A stretch of DNA of 64,000 nucleotides from Paenibacillus artemisiicola (GCF_017652985.1 NZ_JAGGDJ010000005.1:124001-188000); one strand, 5' to 3'. Shown: positions 6,916 through 15,681, numbered from the stretch's first letter. A program made the numbers and translations. Notes: generated by a model from the sequence alone, not told the origin.

Positions 6916-9276
6916 TTGGACAGCAAAATCTTACACACGCTCGATTACGCGAAAATTGTATATACATTAAGCCAGCACGCGGCGACGGCGCTCGGCAAAG
7001 CCGAGGTTGAAGCGCTTCATCCCAGTTCGGTGCTGGACGACGTGAAGCATGCGCTTCAGGTCACGGACGAAGCGTACAAGGCCGACCGGCTGAAGGGCAA
7101 CGCGCCGTTCGGCGGCGTCGCGGACGTCAAGCCGTCGCTTATGCGCTCGAAGATCGGAGGCACGCTGAATCCGGCGGAGCTGCTCGAGATCGCCGAGACC
7201 GTCCGGGGCGGCCGCCGCGTGAAGCGGCACGTCCTGCAGCTGCACGACGACGATCCCATCCCGATGCTGGCCGCCATGGCGGAGCAGCTGACGGAGCATA
7301 AGCCGCTCGAGGACGCGATCTTCCAATGCATCGACGACCAGGCGGAGGTCATGGACAGCGCCAGCGCCGAGCTCGCGAACATCCGCCGTGAGCTCCGGTC
7401 GGGAGAATCGCGCGTCCGCGAGAAGCTGGAGAGCCTGATCCGTTCGTCGTCCGTGCAGAAGATGCTGCAGGACGCCATTATCACCATACGGAACGACCGT
7501 TACGTTATCCCGGTCAAGCAAGAGTACCGCTCGAACTTCGGCGGCATCATCCACGACCAGTCGGGCTCGGGCGCGACGCTCTTCATCGAGCCGGAGGCGG
7601 TCGTCGTGATGAACAACAGGCTGCGCGAGCTGCGGCTGGCGGAGGAGCGGGAGATCGAGAAAATCCTGCAGAAGCTGACCGCGCTGACCGCGGAATACGC
7701 CGATGACCTGACGATCGACCTGGACCTGCTCGGCAAGCTGGACTTCGCCTTCGCGAAAGCGCGGCTCGCCCATGTCATGAGCGCGTCGATGCCGCGCATG
7801 AACGACCGCGGCTACTTGAAGCTGCGCCGGGGACGCCATCCGCTTATTCCGCGGGACCAGGTCGTGCCGATCGACGTGGAGCTCGGCAACCAATACACGG
7901 CCATCATCGTCACGGGGCCGAATACCGGCGGCAAGACGGTCTCGCTGAAGACGATCGGCCTGCTCAGCCTGATGGCGATGTCCGGACTGTTCGTGCCGGC
8001 GGAGGAAGGCAGTCAGCTGTGCGTCTTCGACGCGCTTTATGCCGACATCGGCGACGAGCAGAGCATCGAGCAGAACCTCAGTACGTTTTCCAGCCATATG
8101 ACGAACATCATCCGCATCCTGAACACGATGACGCCGAAGAGCCTCGTGCTGCTCGATGAGCTGGGCGCCGGTACGGACCCCGCCGAGGGCTCGGCGCTGG
8201 CCATCGCGATTCTGGAGCACATGCACAAGCTCGGCTGCCGGATCGTGGCGACGACGCACTACAGCGAGCTGAAGGCCTACGCGTACGACCGCAAGGGCGT
8301 CATCAACGCGAGCATGGAATTCGACATCGCGACGCTGAGCCCGACGTACCGGCTGCTGGTCGGCGTGCCCGGCCGAAGCAACGCGTTCGCGATCGCGGAG
8401 CGGCTCGGCCTGCAGCGCGGCATCATCGAGCATGCGCGGGGCGAAGTGAGCGAAGAGGACGTCCGCGTCGAGACGATGATCGCCTCGCTCGAGGAGAACC
8501 GGATCGGCGCCGAGCACGAGCGCCAGACCGCCGAGGCGCTGCGCAAGCAGCTCGAAGAGCAGCAGGCCCGCCACGAGGCGGAGCTCCGGCGCTTCGAGGA
8601 GCAGCGGGAGAAGCTGCTCGCGAAGGCGCAGGAGGAAGCCCGAGCGGTCATGCTGCGCGCCAAGCGCGAAGCGGAGGACATCATCGCGGACCTGCGCAAG
8701 CTGGCGCAGGAGGAAGGCGCGGCGGTCAAGGACCATAAGCTGACGGAAGCCAGGCGCCGCCTGGACGAAGCGACGCCCGAAGCGCGCAAGTCGGCGGCCA
8801 AGCCGAAAACCGCCAAGCCGCAGCAGATCGGGAATGGCGACGAAGTCATGGTGTACAGCCTCGGCCAGCGCGGCCACGTCGTGGAGCTGAGCGGCTCGGA
8901 CGCGCTGGTGCAGCTCGGCATCTTGAAGATGAAGGTGGCGCTGAGCGACCTGGAGCTCGTGAAGAACGCCGAGAAGTCGAAGACGCAGCAGCCGAAGCTG
9001 GCGGCGAGCCTGAAGCGGACCCGCGACGAGAACGTCCGCTCGGAGCTCGACCTGCGCGGCTCCAACCTCGAGGAAGCGATGCTGGAGGTGGACCGGTTCC
9101 TGGACGAATCGTTCCTGGCCGGCTTCGGGCAGGTGTACATCATCCACGGCAACGGCACGGGCGTGCTGCGCAGCGGGATCAGCGATTTCCTGCGCCGCCA
9201 TAAGCACGTGAAGAGCTACCGTCTGGGCAAATACGGCGAAGGCGGCGCGGGCGTCACCGTCGCCGAACTGAAGTAA
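6916..9276 (+). CDS. mutS2: Endonuclease MutS2
   Basis: 786 residues, the usual length. MutS2 is an ATPase with a C-terminal Smr nuclease domain that acts on recombination intermediates and, in Bacillus, on collided ribosomes. Visible motifs are Walker A GPNTGGKT (about residue 333), Walker B LVLLDELGAGTDPAEG (about 408), the switch TTHYSELK, a charged coiled-coil region (about 520-630), and a Smr domain at the end with LDLRG and HGNGTGVLR. Start is TTG with AGGAGT 8-9 bp upstream, and a TATAAT-like -10 lies at 6885-6890. The gene keeps the pheT-zapA-mutS2 neighbourhood of Bacillus, but cvpA and polX are missing and unrelated genes lie between. Confidence 0.97.
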   Translation: MDSKILHTLDYAKIVYTLSQHAATALGKAEVEALHPSSVLDDVKHALQVTDEAYKADRLKGNAPFGGVADVKPSLMRSKIGGTLNPAELLEIAETVRGGRRVKRHVLQLHDDDPIPMLAAMAEQLTEHKPLEDAIFQCIDDQAEVMDSASAELANIRRELRSGESRVREKLESLIRSSSVQKMLQDAIITIRNDRYVIPVKQEYRSNFGGIIHDQSGSGATLFIEPEAVVVMNNRLRELRLAEEREIEKILQKLTALTAEYADDLTIDLDLLGKLDFAFAKARLAHVMSASMPRMNDRGYLKLRRGRHPLIPRDQVVPIDVELGNQYTAIIVTGPNTGGKTVSLKTIGLLSLMAMSGLFVPAEEGSQLCVFDALYADIGDEQSIEQNLSTFSSHMTNIIRILNTMTPKSLVLLDELGAGTDPAEGSALAIAILEHMHKLGCRIVATTHYSELKAYAYDRKGVINASMEFDIATLSPTYRLLVGVPGRSNAFAIAERLGLQRGIIEHARGEVSEEDVRVETMIASLEENRIGAEHERQTAEALRKQLEEQQARHEAELRRFEEQREKLLAKAQEEARAVMLRAKREAEDIIADLRKLAQEEGAAVKDHKLTEARRRLDEATPEARKSAAKPKTAKPQQIGNGDEVMVYSLGQRGHVVELSGSDALVQLGILKMKVALSDLELVKNAEKSKTQQPKLAASLKRTRDENVRSELDLRGSNLEEAMLEVDRFLDESFLAGFGQVYIIHGNGTGVLRSGISDFLRRHKHVKSYRLGKYGEGGAGVTVAELK

Positions 9277-9293
9277 GGAGATGGGGCTTCGCG

Positions 9294-9713
9294 ATGGATC
9301 AGGAAGTCGACAAGATGCTAAGCAATACCTTCGCGGCATCGCTGGCGTACGTGTCGGTAGCGGTGCTCGCGCTGTTAATCTTCTTATATATCTTCGAGCT
9401 GGTCACGCGTTATAAATGCTGGCAGGAAATCAAGAAGGGCAATCTGGCCGTGGCAATGGCGACCGGGGGCAAAATCTTCGGCATCTGCAACCTGTTCCGC
9501 TTCTCCATCGAAGCGAACGAGACCGTGTACCAAAGCCTGGTCTGGGCGTTGTACGGCTACGCCCTGCTGCTCGCGGCTTATTTCCTGTTCGAGTTTCTGA
9601 CGCCGGTGTTCCGGATCGACGACGAGATTGCGCGCGATAACCGCGCGGTCGGGTTGATCGCCATGATCATCTCGGTCTCGCTGTCGTACGTCATCGGCGC
9701 CACGATCGCGTGA
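9294..9713 (+). CDS. DUF350 family membrane protein
   Basis: 139 residues with four hydrophobic segments (starting at ASLAYVSVAVLALLIFLYIF, LAVAMATGGKIFGICNLF, LVWALYGYALLLAAYFLF and AVGLIAMIISVSLSYVIG) in the paired layout of DUF350 (UPF0719) proteins. The function is unknown. It follows mutS2 by 17 bp, which matches the B. subtilis mutSB-yshE order, so co-transcription is likely. The ATG is preceded by AAGGAGATGGGG. Confidence 0.8.
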   Translation: MDQEVDKMLSNTFAASLAYVSVAVLALLIFLYIFELVTRYKCWQEIKKGNLAVAMATGGKIFGICNLFRFSIEANETVYQSLVWALYGYALLLAAYFLFEFLTPVFRIDDEIARDNRAVGLIAMIISVSLSYVIGATIA

Positions 9714-9758
9714 CGGCCGCGCAACGTTTGCATGAAGCTGGGAGGCTGAACGGTCGGC

Positions 9759-9836
9759 ATGAAATATTTATGGGGCACGCTTTTTGCGCTTGCCGTGATA
9801 TTCGTCATTATCGGCGTTTTATATTTGATGAACTGA
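9759..9836 (+). CDS. 25-residue single-pass membrane peptide
   Basis: A short frame encodes a basic N-terminus (MKYLW) followed by one hydrophobic helix (LFALAVIFVIIGVLYLM) and ends NN-less at '...LMN'. GGGAGG lies about 13 bp before the ATG. It sits 45 bp after the DUF350 gene and 40 bp before the zinc-ribbon gene, all on the plus strand. The length, ribosome site and clean transmembrane profile suggest a real small membrane protein. No family recognised. Confidence 0.55.
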   Translation: MKYLWGTLFALAVIFVIIGVLYLMN

Positions 9837-9876
9837 GGACTACGTTGACCAATCGAACGAGAACGGGGGAGACTTC

Positions 9877-10449
9877 TTGAGCAATCCGCACAATCACAAT
9901 CATGATCATGACCAGGAGGGACCGGTCGTTTGCCCGTGGTGCCAGACGGAGATCGTCTGGGACGAGGAAATCGGACCCGAGCGCTACTGCCCGCACTGCG
10001 AGAACGAACTGTCCGGCTACCGGACGCTGCAGCTGGATTTGGACGACGCGGGCGAAGAAGACCCGGGAGAGCAAGAAGAAGACGACAAGCAAGCTTGGCG
10101 CGGCGACGGCGCCGATCAGGATCTGACCGACTTCCGCGAATATAACCGCGAACGCCTCGCGCTGGACGGCACCATGGAACGGATGCTGGACGATCAGCTG
10201 GAAGCGCCGGAATGCCCGAACTGCCGCGAGCTGATGCTTGAAGCGGGCACGCATATCGTAACGGGGGACGCGTTCAAGGCCAGAATTCCGGCCGCGCTCG
10301 GAGCGCCGGTCGTGGAAACGCCGTTCGCGCTCGTCATGTACGTCTGTCCGTCCTGCTTCCATACGGAGAACCGGCTGTCGGTGCAGGATCAGGAGCGGCT
10401 GGTCTTCCTGCTGACGGAGGCATCCGACGAAGGCGGCGAGAACGGGTAA
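9877..10449 (+). CDS. Zinc-ribbon protein of unknown function
   Basis: 190 residues. A His-rich N-terminus (HNHNHDHD) is followed by a CPWC...CPHC pair (about residues 19-42), which should form a zinc ribbon. A long acidic linker (DDAGEEDPGEQEEDDK) leads to a second pair, CPNC at about residue 109 and CPSC at about 150. TTG start with a GGGGGAG ribosome site. I do not recognise a named family; two metal-binding knuckles and acidic spacers suggest a nucleic-acid or protein-interaction role. It is probably transcribed with the two genes before it. Confidence 0.75.
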   Translation: MSNPHNHNHDHDQEGPVVCPWCQTEIVWDEEIGPERYCPHCENELSGYRTLQLDLDDAGEEDPGEQEEDDKQAWRGDGADQDLTDFREYNRERLALDGTMERMLDDQLEAPECPNCRELMLEAGTHIVTGDAFKARIPAALGAPVVETPFALVMYVCPSCFHTENRLSVQDQERLVFLLTEASDEGGENG

Positions 10450-10570
10450 GCGGCGGTCCGAACGATTGGCAAGTTCAGGGAATCGGCGCGCGCGGGGCAT
10501 GGCGCCTTCCGCTTGGGGGTATCTTACGCCTAGTTAGCTGCAGCGATGCAGCAAGCAGGAGGGATGCTGC

Positions 10571-11896
10571 TTGGAGCAAGGCAAACATAGCGTGCAGTCG
10601 CGCTGGTTCGCGGGCAAGGGCGGAAGCCGCGTGCGGACCGTATCGAACGACGGCGGCGGCAAGCGGAATTATGAAAGCCGCGCGTTGGACGGCCAAGCCG
10701 TGCTGCTCTTGGCCGTACAGGCAATGCTCGGCACGGCCAACGCGCTGTCCGGGACGTTCCTGCCGATCTATTTATGGAAGACGAGCCAGTCCTTTGCGCT
10801 CATCGGGTGGTTCAACCTGACGCAATTTCTCGTCAGCGGGCTGACGTTCTGGCTCGCGGGCAAGTGGGTCAAGGAGCACAACAAAATGAACAGTCTCCGG
10901 CTCGGCGTCGCGCTGTCGGGCTTGTTTTATTTTGTCGTGCTGCTGATGGGAAAGTCCGCGGTGACGTACGCGGTGCCGCTCGGGGCCATGATCGGTCTCG
11001 GCAACGGCTTCTTCTGGCTCGCGTTCAACGTCGTCTACTTCGAAGTGACGGAGCCCGGCAACCGCGACCGGTTCAACGGCTGGGCGGGGCTGCTCGGTTC
11101 CGGGGCGGGCATCGTGGCACCCTGGATTTCGGGGTGGCTCATTACCATCAATAACGGAGAACGCGGCTATCATATTATATTCACGGTGTCCGCGATCGTC
11201 TTCGCGGTGGGAGTCGTGCTCAGCTTCTGGCTGAAGAAGCGGCAATCCTCCGGCACGTACGAATGGCTGCACGGCATTCGCCAGCTTCGCGAACGGGGCA
11301 ATCCGTGGCGGTTCGCCTTTCCGGCGATCGTCTGCCAAGGCGTGCGCGAAGGCGTCTACATGTTCTTCATCGGCCTGTTGGTCTTCCTGGCGACGAAGAA
11401 CGAAGGCAAGCTCGGCAATTTCTCGCTCGTCACCTCGCTCGTGGCGCTCGCCAGCTTCTGGCTGATCGGGCGGATGCTTAAGCCGGAACGCCGGCGCGCC
11501 GCCATGCTGATCGGGGCGCTCGCGGTAACGGCGACCATCGCGACGCTGTTCTGGCCGCTGTCGTACCGGACGCTGCTGATCTTCGGCATCGGCACCGCGC
11601 TGTTCATGCCGCTGTACATTTTGCCGATGACCTCGACGGTATTCGATCTGATCGGAAGCACGGAAGCCAGCGCGAGGCAGCGGGAAGAGTTCGTCATCCT
11701 GCGCGAAGCCGGCCTGACCGTAGGCAGGATCGTCGGGGTCGCCGCGTACCTGCTCGTCCTGCCGTACATGGACCGGTCCGATTACGTCGTGCCGGGACTG
11801 ATGCTGGCGGTCGGTGCTTTTCCGATCTTGGGCTGGTGGCTGATGCGCGGGCTGTTGGGGAAAGTGACCGCGGGGAGAAACAAAGCCTCATCGTGA
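10571..11896 (+). CDS. MFS transporter
   Basis: 441 residues with about 12 hydrophobic segments, starting near AVLLLAVQAMLGTANALSG. A basic N-terminal leader of ~35 residues precedes the first helix, so translation might begin later, but the TTG at 10571 has a good AGGAGGG site 6 bp upstream. The conserved 'GLGNGFFWLAFNVVYFEVT' segment and the 6+6 arrangement with a central charged loop (KKRQSSGTYEWLHGIRQL) fit the major facilitator superfamily. Substrate cannot be named. cysK starts 26 bp after its stop, so a shared transcript is likely. Confidence 0.85.
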   Translation: MEQGKHSVQSRWFAGKGGSRVRTVSNDGGGKRNYESRALDGQAVLLLAVQAMLGTANALSGTFLPIYLWKTSQSFALIGWFNLTQFLVSGLTFWLAGKWVKEHNKMNSLRLGVALSGLFYFVVLLMGKSAVTYAVPLGAMIGLGNGFFWLAFNVVYFEVTEPGNRDRFNGWAGLLGSGAGIVAPWISGWLITINNGERGYHIIFTVSAIVFAVGVVLSFWLKKRQSSGTYEWLHGIRQLRERGNPWRFAFPAIVCQGVREGVYMFFIGLLVFLATKNEGKLGNFSLVTSLVALASFWLIGRMLKPERRRAAMLIGALAVTATIATLFWPLSYRTLLIFGIGTALFMPLYILPMTSTVFDLIGSTEASARQREEFVILREAGLTVGRIVGVAAYLLVLPYMDRSDYVVPGLMLAVGAFPILGWWLMRGLLGKVTAGRNKASS

Positions 11897-11922
11897 GGAC
11901 GGATTCAAGGAGGGGGAATACG

Positions 11923-12840
11923 ATGCCTCGGATCGTAAACGACGTGACGGAGCTGATCGGGGAAACACCGGTCGTGGCCTTGCGCCGAATGAGGGAACCA
12001 GGCGCCGCGGAGGTGCTGGTGAAGCTGGAGCGCTTCAATCCGAGCGGCAGCGTGAAGGACCGGGCGGCGTTCGCGTTGATCGCTGCCGCCGAACGCCAAG
12101 GCCTATTGAAGCCCGGGGCGACCATTATCGAGCCGACGAGCGGCAACACCGGCATCGGGCTCGCGATGAACGCGGCGGCGAAGGGTTACCGCCTCATCCT
12201 GGTCATGCCCGACAACATGACGAAGGAGCGGATCGGCCTGCTGAAGGCGTACGGCGCCGACGTCGTGCTGACGCCCGCGGCGGAGCGGATGCCCGGCGCG
12301 ATCAAGCGGGCGTTGGAGCTGCAGGCGGAACGGCCGGGCAGCTACATCCCGAATCAATTCGAGAACGCGGCGAATCCCGATATTCACCGCGTCACGACGG
12401 CGCAGGAGATTCTCCGCCAGACGGATGGCCGGCTGGACGTCTTCGTCGCGACCGCCGGTACCGGCGGCACCATTACGGGTACGGGCGAGACGCTCAAGGC
12501 GGCCCTCCCGGGCTTGTACGTCGCGGTCGTGGAGCCGCAGGGCTCGCCCGTTCTGTCGGGCGGCAAGCCGGGACCGCATAAGCTGGTCGGCACGAGCCCC
12601 GGCTTCGTGCCGCGCATCCTAAATACGTCCGTGTACGACGAGATCGTGCAGGTCGCGGACGACGACGCGGTCGGGACGATGCGCCGGCTCGCCCGGGAAG
12701 AGGGTCTGCTTCTCGGGCCGTCGTCCGGCGCGGCCGTTTGGGCCGCCATGGAACAGGCGCGCCGAATCGGACCGGACGGCCGCGTGCTGTGCATCGCGCC
12801 GGACAGCGGCGAGCGGTATTTGAGCATGGGGTTGTTTTGA
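11923..12840 (+). CDS. cysK: Cysteine synthase A (O-acetylserine sulfhydrylase)
   Basis: 305 residues, a normal CysK length. The enzyme makes L-cysteine from O-acetylserine and sulfide with PLP. The PLP lysine lies in PSGSVKDRAA (about residues 38-47), the substrate loop is EPTSGNTGIGLA, the phosphate-binding glycine loop is TAGTGGTITGTG, and the C-terminal GPSSGAAVWAA is present. The ATG at 11923 is chosen over the longer frame because AAGGAGGGGGAA lies just upstream. It ends in 'YLSMGLF', slightly different from the usual 'YLST.LF' tail. Confidence 0.93.
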   Translation: MPRIVNDVTELIGETPVVALRRMREPGAAEVLVKLERFNPSGSVKDRAAFALIAAAERQGLLKPGATIIEPTSGNTGIGLAMNAAAKGYRLILVMPDNMTKERIGLLKAYGADVVLTPAAERMPGAIKRALELQAERPGSYIPNQFENAANPDIHRVTTAQEILRQTDGRLDVFVATAGTGGTITGTGETLKAALPGLYVAVVEPQGSPVLSGGKPGPHKLVGTSPGFVPRILNTSVYDEIVQVADDDAVGTMRRLAREEGLLLGPSSGAAVWAAMEQARRIGPDGRVLCIAPDSGERYLSMGLF

Positions 12841-12880
12841 ACGCCGTGCCGAATGTCCGAGATTCGGCCGCTCGCCGCGT

Positions 12881-13957
12881 TCAATCCTTCCACGCGTTCA
12901 ACGTATCGTAAATAATGGCCCTCCGCTCTTCGATGTAGCTGCGAAACAATTCCGGCTCCGCCTCGAACGAGCGGAAGGGCCATTTTCGCGTGAAATCGTC
13001 GCGGATGGCGGGCGTAAGCCGCTCATACATCTCCGCGATGACGGGTTCGATCGCGTTCAGCGTGAATTTCGTTTCGAGCATCTTCTTCAATAGCTTCCGA
13101 TAGGCGCGCCGGCAGTCTTTGTACGACAGCACTTTGCGGGTCAGCGCGTTATAGCCCTTCACGTCCACGAGGTCGCTGCCGCACAGCCGGCCGTAACAGT
13201 TCCGTCCCCAGGTCCCCTCGTAGTCCCATGGAATAATCCGGTATTTCCCCGTCGAGTAATGTTCGTAGAGCGCGTAGTTCTGATCGAAGCCGTCGTAATT
13301 CCCCGTCAGCACGGCGCCGGCGAGCCATTTTAGGTAGACGCTCACGTCCAGCCGCTTGGCGAGAAACGTCTTCAGCGACCGCCGCGGAAGCCGATTGATG
13401 CCGCGCACGAAGCGGGTCAGCCGCTTCTCGGTCCGCGCGACGTTCCCGTGCATCACGCGATAGCCGTCGAGCAGCGACTCCTTGGCGCCTTCCGTGTCGG
13501 GGTCGATCAGGCTGAAGTTGGCCTTGTCGTTGACCGCGTAGACGAGCGCCCGCGAGCCGAGCTTCCGTTTGCGGAAGAACGTCCGGTCGACCGATTCGAT
13601 CTCCAGATAGACCCCGTGCGGATAGCCGTTCCACTCGAGCCACATATGCTGCGTGCGCGGCGCCGGCAGCCCCATCATTTCGAAGAAATGAAACGACAGG
13701 GCGTTGCGGATCATGGACGGATCGTCGAACTCGGCGTTCCAATGAAGGATTCCGTTATCGCCGTAATGGATCTCGTAGGACTTCTTCGGATAGTTCCGCG
13801 TGTGGCCTCCCCGAAAGCGCAGCCGCGCGTCCATCGCCACGCCGTCCATCTCCAGCTTCACCGGCGCGAATTCATTGCTCCAGACGTCCGCCTGAAGACG
13901 CCGCAGGTCGGCTTCGTCAATCGTGATTTTGCGAGTAGGCAGCCCTTCCCCGGACAT
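12881..13957 (-). CDS. cotH: CotH-family spore-coat protein kinase
   Basis: 358 residues. CotH is an atypical serine kinase that phosphorylates spore-coat proteins CotB and CotG in Bacillus. The family hallmarks are visible: RFRGGHTRNYPKKSYEI near the N-terminus, FHFFEMMGLPAPRTQHM, YLEIESVD, then NYDGFDQNYALY (catalytic N/D region) and IPWDYEGTWG, the metal-binding motif. ATG at 13957 with TAAGGAGAT upstream. It faces away from the CotB-like gene, with the collagen-like repeat gene between them on the same strand; that layout resembles the B. subtilis cotB-cotG-cotH cluster. Expression is probably late sporulation, but no sigma-K site was confirmed. Confidence 0.88.
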   Translation of the reverse strand: MSGEGLPTRKITIDEADLRRLQADVWSNEFAPVKLEMDGVAMDARLRFRGGHTRNYPKKSYEIHYGDNGILHWNAEFDDPSMIRNALSFHFFEMMGLPAPRTQHMWLEWNGYPHGVYLEIESVDRTFFRKRKLGSRALVYAVNDKANFSLIDPDTEGAKESLLDGYRVMHGNVARTEKRLTRFVRGINRLPRRSLKTFLAKRLDVSVYLKWLAGAVLTGNYDGFDQNYALYEHYSTGKYRIIPWDYEGTWGRNCYGRLCGSDLVDVKGYNALTRKVLSYKDCRRAYRKLLKKMLETKFTLNAIEPVIAEMYERLTPAIRDDFTRKWPFRSFEAEPELFRSYIEERRAIIYDTLNAWKD

Positions 13958-14119
13958 TCGACCATCTCCTTAGGCAAAAGATAAAGCCTACCGCATTCGA
14001 TAGGCTTCAGCTTATTTACACTATGCGGGCGATCGTCTATCGGTCACTCCTTATTTGCCGCCCCAGCCGCTGTGGTGTCCGCGGGAGCTGCCGCGGGAGC
14101 CTTGGGAACCGCGCGTACC

Positions 14120-14566
14120 TTACGAGCCTTGGGAGCCGCGCGTGCCTTCGCCGCGGGAACCCTTGGAGCCTTGCGATCCGCGCGTGCCTTCGCCGCGGGA
14201 ACCCTTGGAGCCTTGCGATCCGCGCGTACCTTCGCCGCGGGAACCCTTGGAGCCTTTGGAGCCGCGCGTACCTTCGCCGCGGGAACCCTTGGAGCCTTGC
14301 GATCCGCGCGTGCCTTCGCCGCGGGAACCCTTGGAGCCTTGCGATCCTCGCGTGCCTTCGCCGCGGGAACCCTTGGAGCCTTGCGATCCGCGCGTGCCTT
14401 CGCCGCGGGAACCTTTGGAGCCTTGCGATCCTCGCGTGCCTTCGCCGCGGGAACCTTTGGAGCCTTGAGATCCTCGCGTATCTTCACCTCGGGAACCTTG
14501 CGTGCCTTGGTTGCCTTGATTGCCGTTCCGACCGCTCATGCCGGCACGTTTCGTTTGCATTGCCAT
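14120..14566 (-). CDS. Collagen-like (Gly-X-Y) serine/lysine/arginine-rich repeat protein
   Basis: 148 residues. After MAMQTKRAGMSGRNG come about eight copies of a 14-residue (42-bp) repeat with consensus GSKGSRGEGTRGSQ. Each unit is Gly-X-Y except for one G-E-G break. The DNA repeat is nearly exact, which leaves all minus-strand and plus-strand frames open. This minus-strand frame is chosen because its ATG is preceded by AAAAGGAGATGACG, and because the spore genes around it use the same GSKGSRG and GSQGSRG motifs. The frame stops at a TAA (14120-14122), but the same frame continues for 22 more sense codons (GTRGSQGSRGSSRGHHSGWG, then GK) to a TAA at 14051, so the present stop is probably a nonsense change. 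Likely a coat or exosporium protein and a candidate CotH substrate. Confidence 0.72.
   Translation of the reverse strand: MAMQTKRAGMSGRNGNQGNQGTQGSRGEDTRGSQGSKGSRGEGTRGSQGSKGSRGEGTRGSQGSKGSRGEGTRGSQGSKGSRGEGTRGSQGSKGSRGEGTRGSKGSKGSRGEGTRGSQGSKGSRGEGTRGSQGSKGSRGEGTRGSQGS
14123..14505 (-). repeat. 42-bp tandem repeat inside the collagen-like gene
   Basis: Near-identical 42-bp units encode the 14-residue Gly-rich motif. Single-base differences between units (for example CCG/CTC at the Ser-Gln junction) are few, suggesting recent expansion and likely copy-number variation. Confidence 0.85.
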
Positions 14567-14868
14567 ACTGCGTCATCTCCTTTTCATAGATTCAATACAA
14601 GCTATGTTGCGAATCTATCAATCGCTCCGGGTCATCGACCAAACTTGGAAGAAATAGATATCAATCTAGTACCCTATGGATACCGGATACATATAAATGC
14701 ATTATAAATTGTCTCCCATGATAGATTTCACAGGGGCAAGCAATGGAGGGATGAATGCCGAAGCGAGTAAAATGAACCGTTATTTCGTAAGCAGGTATCG
14801 GATCGTGTTTGCACCCTTTGGTCTCTCATGGGGCAGGTTAGAATCTATTTATGCGGAGGGATTTTGGT

Positions 14869-15681
14869 ATGAACTACTGGGGTAACATGGGTAACATGGG
14901 CAACATGGGCAACGAAGCGATCAGCTACAAACCGTACGGCATGCTCGGCAACCAAGGCATGGGCATGGGCAACCAAGGCAACCACTGCTGCGACCACAAG
15001 GATCACAAGAGCCACAAAAGCCACCACAGCGGCGGCAACACCTTCTTGGCCAACCAAGTCGGCATGAACGTCCGCATCAACCGCGGCGGTCCGGAATCGC
15101 TCGAAGGCAAGCTGCTCGGCGTGCAAACCGGCTACCTCGTGCTGAAAGCCACGGGCGGCCTCGTCTACGTCAACACCAGCCATGTGAAAAGCGTGACGGA
15201 CCTTCCGGGCTCCAAAGGCTCCCGCGGCTCCCAAGGCTCCCGCGGCGGCTCGCGCCCATACATCATGGCCGGCAGCTTCGTCGGCGTACTGCGCGCGCTG
15301 AGACAGAAATTCGTCCAAGTCAACTGGGGCGGCCCGGAAAAAATCGAAGGCTTCATCTCGGACGTCGGCAACAACGCCCTGCTGCTCGTCGTCGGACCGG
15401 AATTGGTGCAAATTCCGCTGTACCACATCAAAACGGTTAAAACGGCCGGCATCTACGCAAGCCGCGGAAGCCAAGGAAGCAAAGGAAGCAGCGGCAACAA
15501 CAATAACAACAATAACAACAACAACAAATCCGGCAAGAACAACAACTCCTCGTCCGGCGGCAACCGCAACAGCTCCTCCGGCGGCGCCAACAACCGCAAC
15601 GCGAGCAGCCGCAGCAACAACAAGAGCAAGAAAAGCGGCAAAACCTCGAGCCTCCGGTCCGGTTCTTTGCGCGGCAAATAA
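14869..15681 (+). CDS. cotB: CotB-like spore coat protein
   Basis: 270 residues. Two CotB-type beta domains are visible: residues ~65-115 (VRINRGGPESLEGKLLGV ... YVNTSHVKSV) and ~140-190 (VQVNWGGPEKIEGFISDV ... IPLYHIKTV). B. subtilis CotB has the same 'NRGGPES.EGKL' and 'hIKSI' signatures. The N-terminus is Gly/Asn/Met-rich with an HCCDHKDHKSHKSHH cluster, and the C-terminus is a long Asn/Ser/Lys/Arg tail with ten consecutive Asn, like the Ser/Lys/Arg tail that CotH phosphorylates. Collagen-like GSKGSRGSQGSRGGS lies between the domains. The ATG at 14869 has CGGAGGG 8 bp upstream; an upstream in-frame ATG at 14851 overlaps that site. The 300-bp gap before it (14567-14868) is AT-richer and should hold divergent promoters, but none was confirmed. 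Confidence 0.85.
   Translation: MNYWGNMGNMGNMGNEAISYKPYGMLGNQGMGMGNQGNHCCDHKDHKSHKSHHSGGNTFLANQVGMNVRINRGGPESLEGKLLGVQTGYLVLKATGGLVYVNTSHVKSVTDLPGSKGSRGSQGSRGGSRPYIMAGSFVGVLRALRQKFVQVNWGGPEKIEGFISDVGNNALLLVVGPELVQIPLYHIKTVKTAGIYASRGSQGSKGSSGNNNNNNNNNNKSGKNNNSSSGGNRNSSSGGANNRNASSRSNNKSKKSGKTSSLRSGSLRGK

Noticed and set aside
14044-14487. Alternative frames through the collagen-like repeat (Lys/Pro/Ala-rich and Arg/Glu/Pro-rich products on both strands)
   Set aside because: The 42-bp period keeps all six frames open. Only the Gly-X-Y frame has a start codon with a ribosome site and shares motifs with the adjacent coat protein.
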